From assembly GCA_001275005.1 (NCBI GenBank), contig JWZX01001218.1, positions 1 to 17,674 on the forward strand: a stretch of 17,674 bases of DNA, given 5' to 3'. The notes beneath the pieces are model-generated. The model was not told the DNA's origin. It was given only the letters and a program-made list of their open reading frames with translations, and did not search any database. Shown here piece by piece: positions 15,396 to 17,674 of the stretch (positions are counted from its first letter, which is position 1; each line of letters begins with the position of its first letter). Origin of the DNA: Chrysochromulina tobinii (Eukaryota > Haptophyta > Prymnesiales > Chrysochromulinaceae). The position numbers and the translations under genes were made by a program.

Positions 15396-15628
15396 CTGTC
15401 AACGCCGTCCGAGTACTGCTGGAGTCGTTGCACGATGTCACGACGGCGAGACATGGTGGTGACGGCGGCGCGACGGTGACGAGTCTGCCATGCTGTGGAT
15501 ACACTCAATTTGGTATTGTATAGCGCTGTGAGGGCGGCAGCGACGGAGGTGTTGGTGAAGGGAGGTCTGCGCGCGGTAGCGAGAGAGTGGAGAGTATCTG
15601 GTGAGATGTGATATGATTGTTCATTCAA
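15396..15628 (-). other. exon-like segment with second QYSDGVD motif and strong splice donor
   Basis: The minus-strand frame opens with ATG at 15628 and ends in SRRRDIVQRLQQYSDGVD, then AG|GTAGGA, a near-consensus splice donor, with TAG immediately in the intron. The last 22-23 bases match the MBD/WW-like motif of the polyprotein N-terminus (about 14222-14244) with one mismatch, and the encoded residues align over roughly 20 positions. It could be an upstream or alternative first exon of the polyprotein, whose intron would then contain the Ubl gene, or a decayed duplicate. No function can be assigned. Confidence 0.4.
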
Positions 15629-16354
15629 TTATTGAGGTGATTTTCTCACACCACTGTCCTTTTTAGGACAAGACAAACCTTTTCCCTTCAGCAGGGAACC
15701 CTTTTCTCGGCCCCTAAAATGCTAGTAACCATTGGCGCCGCGCTCGAGCTATGCACGTCGCTGCGCGCAGATGCGCCACCCTGCTGCTGCATCGTACGCT
15801 GCGCGCAGATGCGCTTGAGATGCGTCCGTAGTGATGCGTAAACAACCCCGTTTTGATGCGGTGGTCGGGCGATCAACTCTCTACTGCCACCAAGCGTGTC
15901 TGCAGGTAATCCCTCTCAGATTCCGTTTCATGAGACCTGGCTTCTGCTGCATCGTACAGGTAGCCAAGCGCAAATCTGGAACACACCAGCCAATCAGACT
16001 GCGCAGGTCAGGCTTCATTCATCTGCGAAGAACGCCAAGAGGGAAATGTCAAGAGTCTACCGTATGCAAGTTGCATAAGCAGGTGTGGTCTCAGCCTCAA
16101 CAAGCATGGTCCTCAAGGCGCACATGTTCCTGATGCGTGCCAGCGCTGCAGAAGGCGTACAGGAATCGCATCCGCAAGTGTCTTCGGTGATGCTGCACCA
16201 GACCCGAACATCGCTCACTCTTAGCCGCACCAGACCCTAACAATACACATGATGCCCATGTGAAGTAGTGACACTGTAAAACCTGAGGATGCGCCCTGCG
16301 GATACGCGGCGAGGATCACAGAGACAAGCTCTTTAATTCCGTCTGGTCGGTGAA
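15629..16354. other. gene-poor interval with small repeats
   Basis: No supportable coding region. It holds an 18-bp direct repeat CGCTGCGCGCAGATGCGC at 15759-15776 and 15797-15814, a repeated TGCTGCATCGTAC (about 15786 and 15946), and two short hairpins near 15656-15695 (GTCCTTTTTAGGAC and a TTCCC/GGGAA pair). One degenerate core-like sequence, CCGTTTCATGAGAC, lies at about 15923. Confidence 0.4.
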
Positions 16355-16924
16355 TCACGAGAGCAAATAAGAAGGTAACATGGATGGATCAGGCTTAAAG
16401 ACGTATTGAAGCCAAGCATCCGCAGGCAAAGAGCACAGAAAGTCACGATAACGGCAAACTTGAGTCACGCACTGAAATTCACTGCTGCTGTCTTCGTCTT
16501 GAAGTTGAAGTAGTTTGCTGTGTAAAGCAACCACTTGTAACGCTGCCCTTTCAGCTTCAAGATCGGAATCATCGACTAGTGATCTCAGGGTGCCACATCG
16601 ATTTGCAAGGAGTAAATCACCGAACGTCATTGAGGTCGGTATGCAACTGATAACCACCATGTGCTCAGAGGGAATAAAGATGTCGCGCAAGAAGCAAAAC
16701 AGGAAGACGTGCCAAGCGCCTTGCTCCTTATCAAAATCCAAAACCCAGCCATGGACTGCGGTTACGTGCGCCAGGAATTCGCTTTCGGCGTGCGTTGACG
16801 CTCTCCCAACACCGAGCGGGCTGCACAACAACGACAACGTCGTTGCGTCGGATGCAGGTCGGACACGAACCAGTGATCCTTGGGAAGCGAGAGCATCACC
16901 AACCACGGGCCATGCGATCGACAT
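16355..16924 (-). CDS. hypothetical protein, 189 aa
   Basis: An ATG-initiated frame (G at −3) that starts about 20 bp inside the right array and reads inward, stopping at TGA. It has no domain I recognise. It has a hydrophobic middle (WHVFLFCFLRDIFI, about 70-85) that could be buried or membrane-associated, then an acidic helix-like region (DDSDLEAERAALQ). Amino-acid composition is balanced rather than repetitive, which is compatible with real coding. If real, the right terminal array would serve as its promoter region. An alternative is chance open frame in non-coding DNA. Confidence 0.35.
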   Translation of the reverse strand: MSIAWPVVGDALASQGSLVRVRPASDATTLSLLCSPLGVGRASTHAESEFLAHVTAVHGWVLDFDKEQGAWHVFLFCFLRDIFIPSEHMVVISCIPTSMTFGDLLLANRCGTLRSLVDDSDLEAERAALQVVALHSKLLQLQDEDSSSEFQCVTQVCRYRDFLCSLPADAWLQYVFKPDPSMLPSYLLS

Positions 16925-16944
16925 GTCACGAACAACTCAAGTCG

Positions 16945-17462
16945 AACTCAAGTCTCACAAACGGTAGTGGCCGAAGGGAACTCAAGTCTCACAAACGGTA
17001 GTGGTCGAACTCAAGTCTCACAAACGGTAGTGGTCGAACTCAAGTCTCACAAACGGTAGTGGTCGAACTCAAGTCTCACAAACGGTAGTGGCCGAAGGGG
17101 ACTCAAGTCTCACGAACGGTAGTGGCCGAAGGGGACTAAAGTCTCACAAACGGTAGTGTCAAACTCAAGTCTCACAAACGGTGGTAGTCGAACTAAAGTC
17201 TCACAAACGGTAGAGGCCGAAGGGGACTAAAGTCTCACAAACGGTAGTGGTCGAACTCAAGTCACACAAACGGTAGAGGCCGAAGAAACTCAAGTCTCAC
17301 AAACGGTAGTGGTCGAACTCAAGTCTCACAAACGGTAGTGGCCGAAGAAACTCAAGTCTCACAAACGGTAGTGGTCGAACTCAAGTCTCACAAACGGTAG
17401 TGGCCGAAGAAACTCAAGTCTCACAAACGGTAGTGGTCGAACTCAAGTCTCACAAACGGTCC
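16945..17462 (-). repeat. right subterminal array of the core motif
   Basis: About 17 copies of AAGTCTCACAAACGG with spacers TAGTGGTCGAACTC (29-bp period) or TAGTGGCCGAAGAAACTC and AGGGGACT variants (about 33 bp). It is the inverted counterpart of the left array, but with different spacers and period. Single variants occur (CACGAACGG, GTCACACAAACGG). Plus-strand small ORFs here are repeat artefacts. Confidence 0.93.
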
Positions 17463-17548
17463 GCGAAGTCTCAGAATCGGAAGTGTTCGAACTCAAGTCT
17501 CGGAAAAGGAAGTGACGAACTGCGAAGTCTCACAAACGAACTCGTCTC
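17463..17548 (-). repeat. right terminal inverted repeat, perfect 86-bp part
   Basis: The reverse complement is identical to 4108-4193. It carries the same single perfect and two degenerate cores, so both termini present the same outermost three-site arrangement to the transposase. Confidence 0.95.
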
Positions 17549-17558
17549 TTTTATGTTA
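17549..17558. repeat. right target-site duplication (10 bp)
   Basis: TTTTATGTTA, 9 of 10 identical to 4098-4107. It directly abuts the terminal GAGACG complement, fixing the right boundary of the element. Confidence 0.8.
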
Positions 17559-17674
17559 ATACACACAACACGTAAGCAGTACAGCCGTGTAAACTTGGTC
17601 GCGTGTTTGACTTGAATTGCTGTTCATCAGAGCTACACAAGCAGCCTGGTGAGCGCGACAACCCGGTCCCTGCT
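17559..17674. other. right host flank, presumed former 5' region of the helicase gene
   Basis: If the transposon is removed with one copy of the target duplication, this sequence becomes the DNA immediately upstream of the helicase ATG on the minus strand. It is too short to identify a promoter or an upstream exon, and no ORF is supported. Confidence 0.5.

Larger units (their letters stand above)
4108..17548 (-). mobile_element. complete Mutator-like (MULE) DNA transposon, 13,441 bp
   Basis: The boundaries are set by an 86-bp perfect terminal inverted repeat (4108-4193 against 17463-17548) flanked by a 10-bp target duplication with one mismatch. Inside each end is an array of the same short core in opposite orientation. 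The element carries a MULE-type DDE transposase fused to OTU, GNAT-like and further domains, an in-frame double 2OG-Fe(II) dioxygenase, and a divergent SUMO-like gene. The perfect inverted repeats and long open frames indicate a recent insertion or selection on the element. Strand is given as that of the transposase. That this is a MULE rests on the transposase motifs and the duplication length; the gene content is far richer than in classical Mutator elements. Confidence 0.92.

Noticed and set aside
15656-15695. Two small hairpins as a terminator or RNA gene
   Set aside because: The stems are only about five base pairs and the context is eukaryotic; chance is sufficient.

Overview
The window looks like nuclear DNA of a eukaryote, probably a unicellular alga (haptophyte, stramenopile or similar; I cannot place it further). 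The reasons are an MSS116/plant-RH31-type DEAD-box helicase with an alanine-rich tail, short GT-AG intron candidates, a SUMO-like gene, and a very large Mutator-like transposon. There are no bacterial operon signals, tRNA, rRNA or CRISPR that I can see. Stops used include TAA, TAG and TGA.

Layout. (1) 1-1970: gene-poor flank with two patches of a CTCGACAG-type repeat and a short telomere-like tract. (2) 1971-4103, minus strand: an apparently intact host DEAD-box (DECD variant) RNA helicase. (3) 4108-17548: one complete transposon of 13,441 bp. It has 86-bp perfect terminal inverted repeats (4108-4193 and 17463-17548) and a 10-bp target-site duplication with one mismatch (4098-4107 and 17549-17558). 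Inside both ends lie inverted tandem arrays of one core, CCGTTTGTGAGACTT, about 30 copies on the left and about 20 on the right. (4) 17549-17674: host DNA that, before insertion, would have lain directly upstream of the helicase.

Element cargo. On the minus strand, reading inward from about 14551, are an N-terminal segment with an MBD/WW-like motif, a 2190-codon ORF, and a 592-codon ORF. The large ORF carries an N-terminal zinc finger, a MULE DDE transposase, a SWIM-like motif, a CCHC knuckle, DEK_C-like and SAP-like segments, an OTU peptidase, a GNAT-like domain and a second OTU peptidase. The 592-codon ORF holds two 2-oxoglutarate/Fe(II) dioxygenase folds. The last two ORFs are in the same frame and separated only by TGA-CTA-G, the best known eukaryotic readthrough context; a 63-nt in-frame GT-AG intron could equally remove that stop. 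The first junction can be joined by a candidate 71-nt intron. If both introns are used, one polyprotein of about 2989 aa results. Divergently, on the plus strand, lies a two-exon SUMO/ubiquitin-like gene. The roughly 270 bp between the divergent starts holds four more copies of the terminal core, suggesting that transposase-binding sites double as an internal promoter/operator.

Working idea (inference): this is a self-contained element that couples DNA transposition to oxidative modification of DNA or chromatin (two 2OG domains, possible MBD-like reader) and to ubiquitin-like signalling or polyprotein processing (Ubl plus two OTU peptidases). It sits exactly at the start codon of a host helicase.
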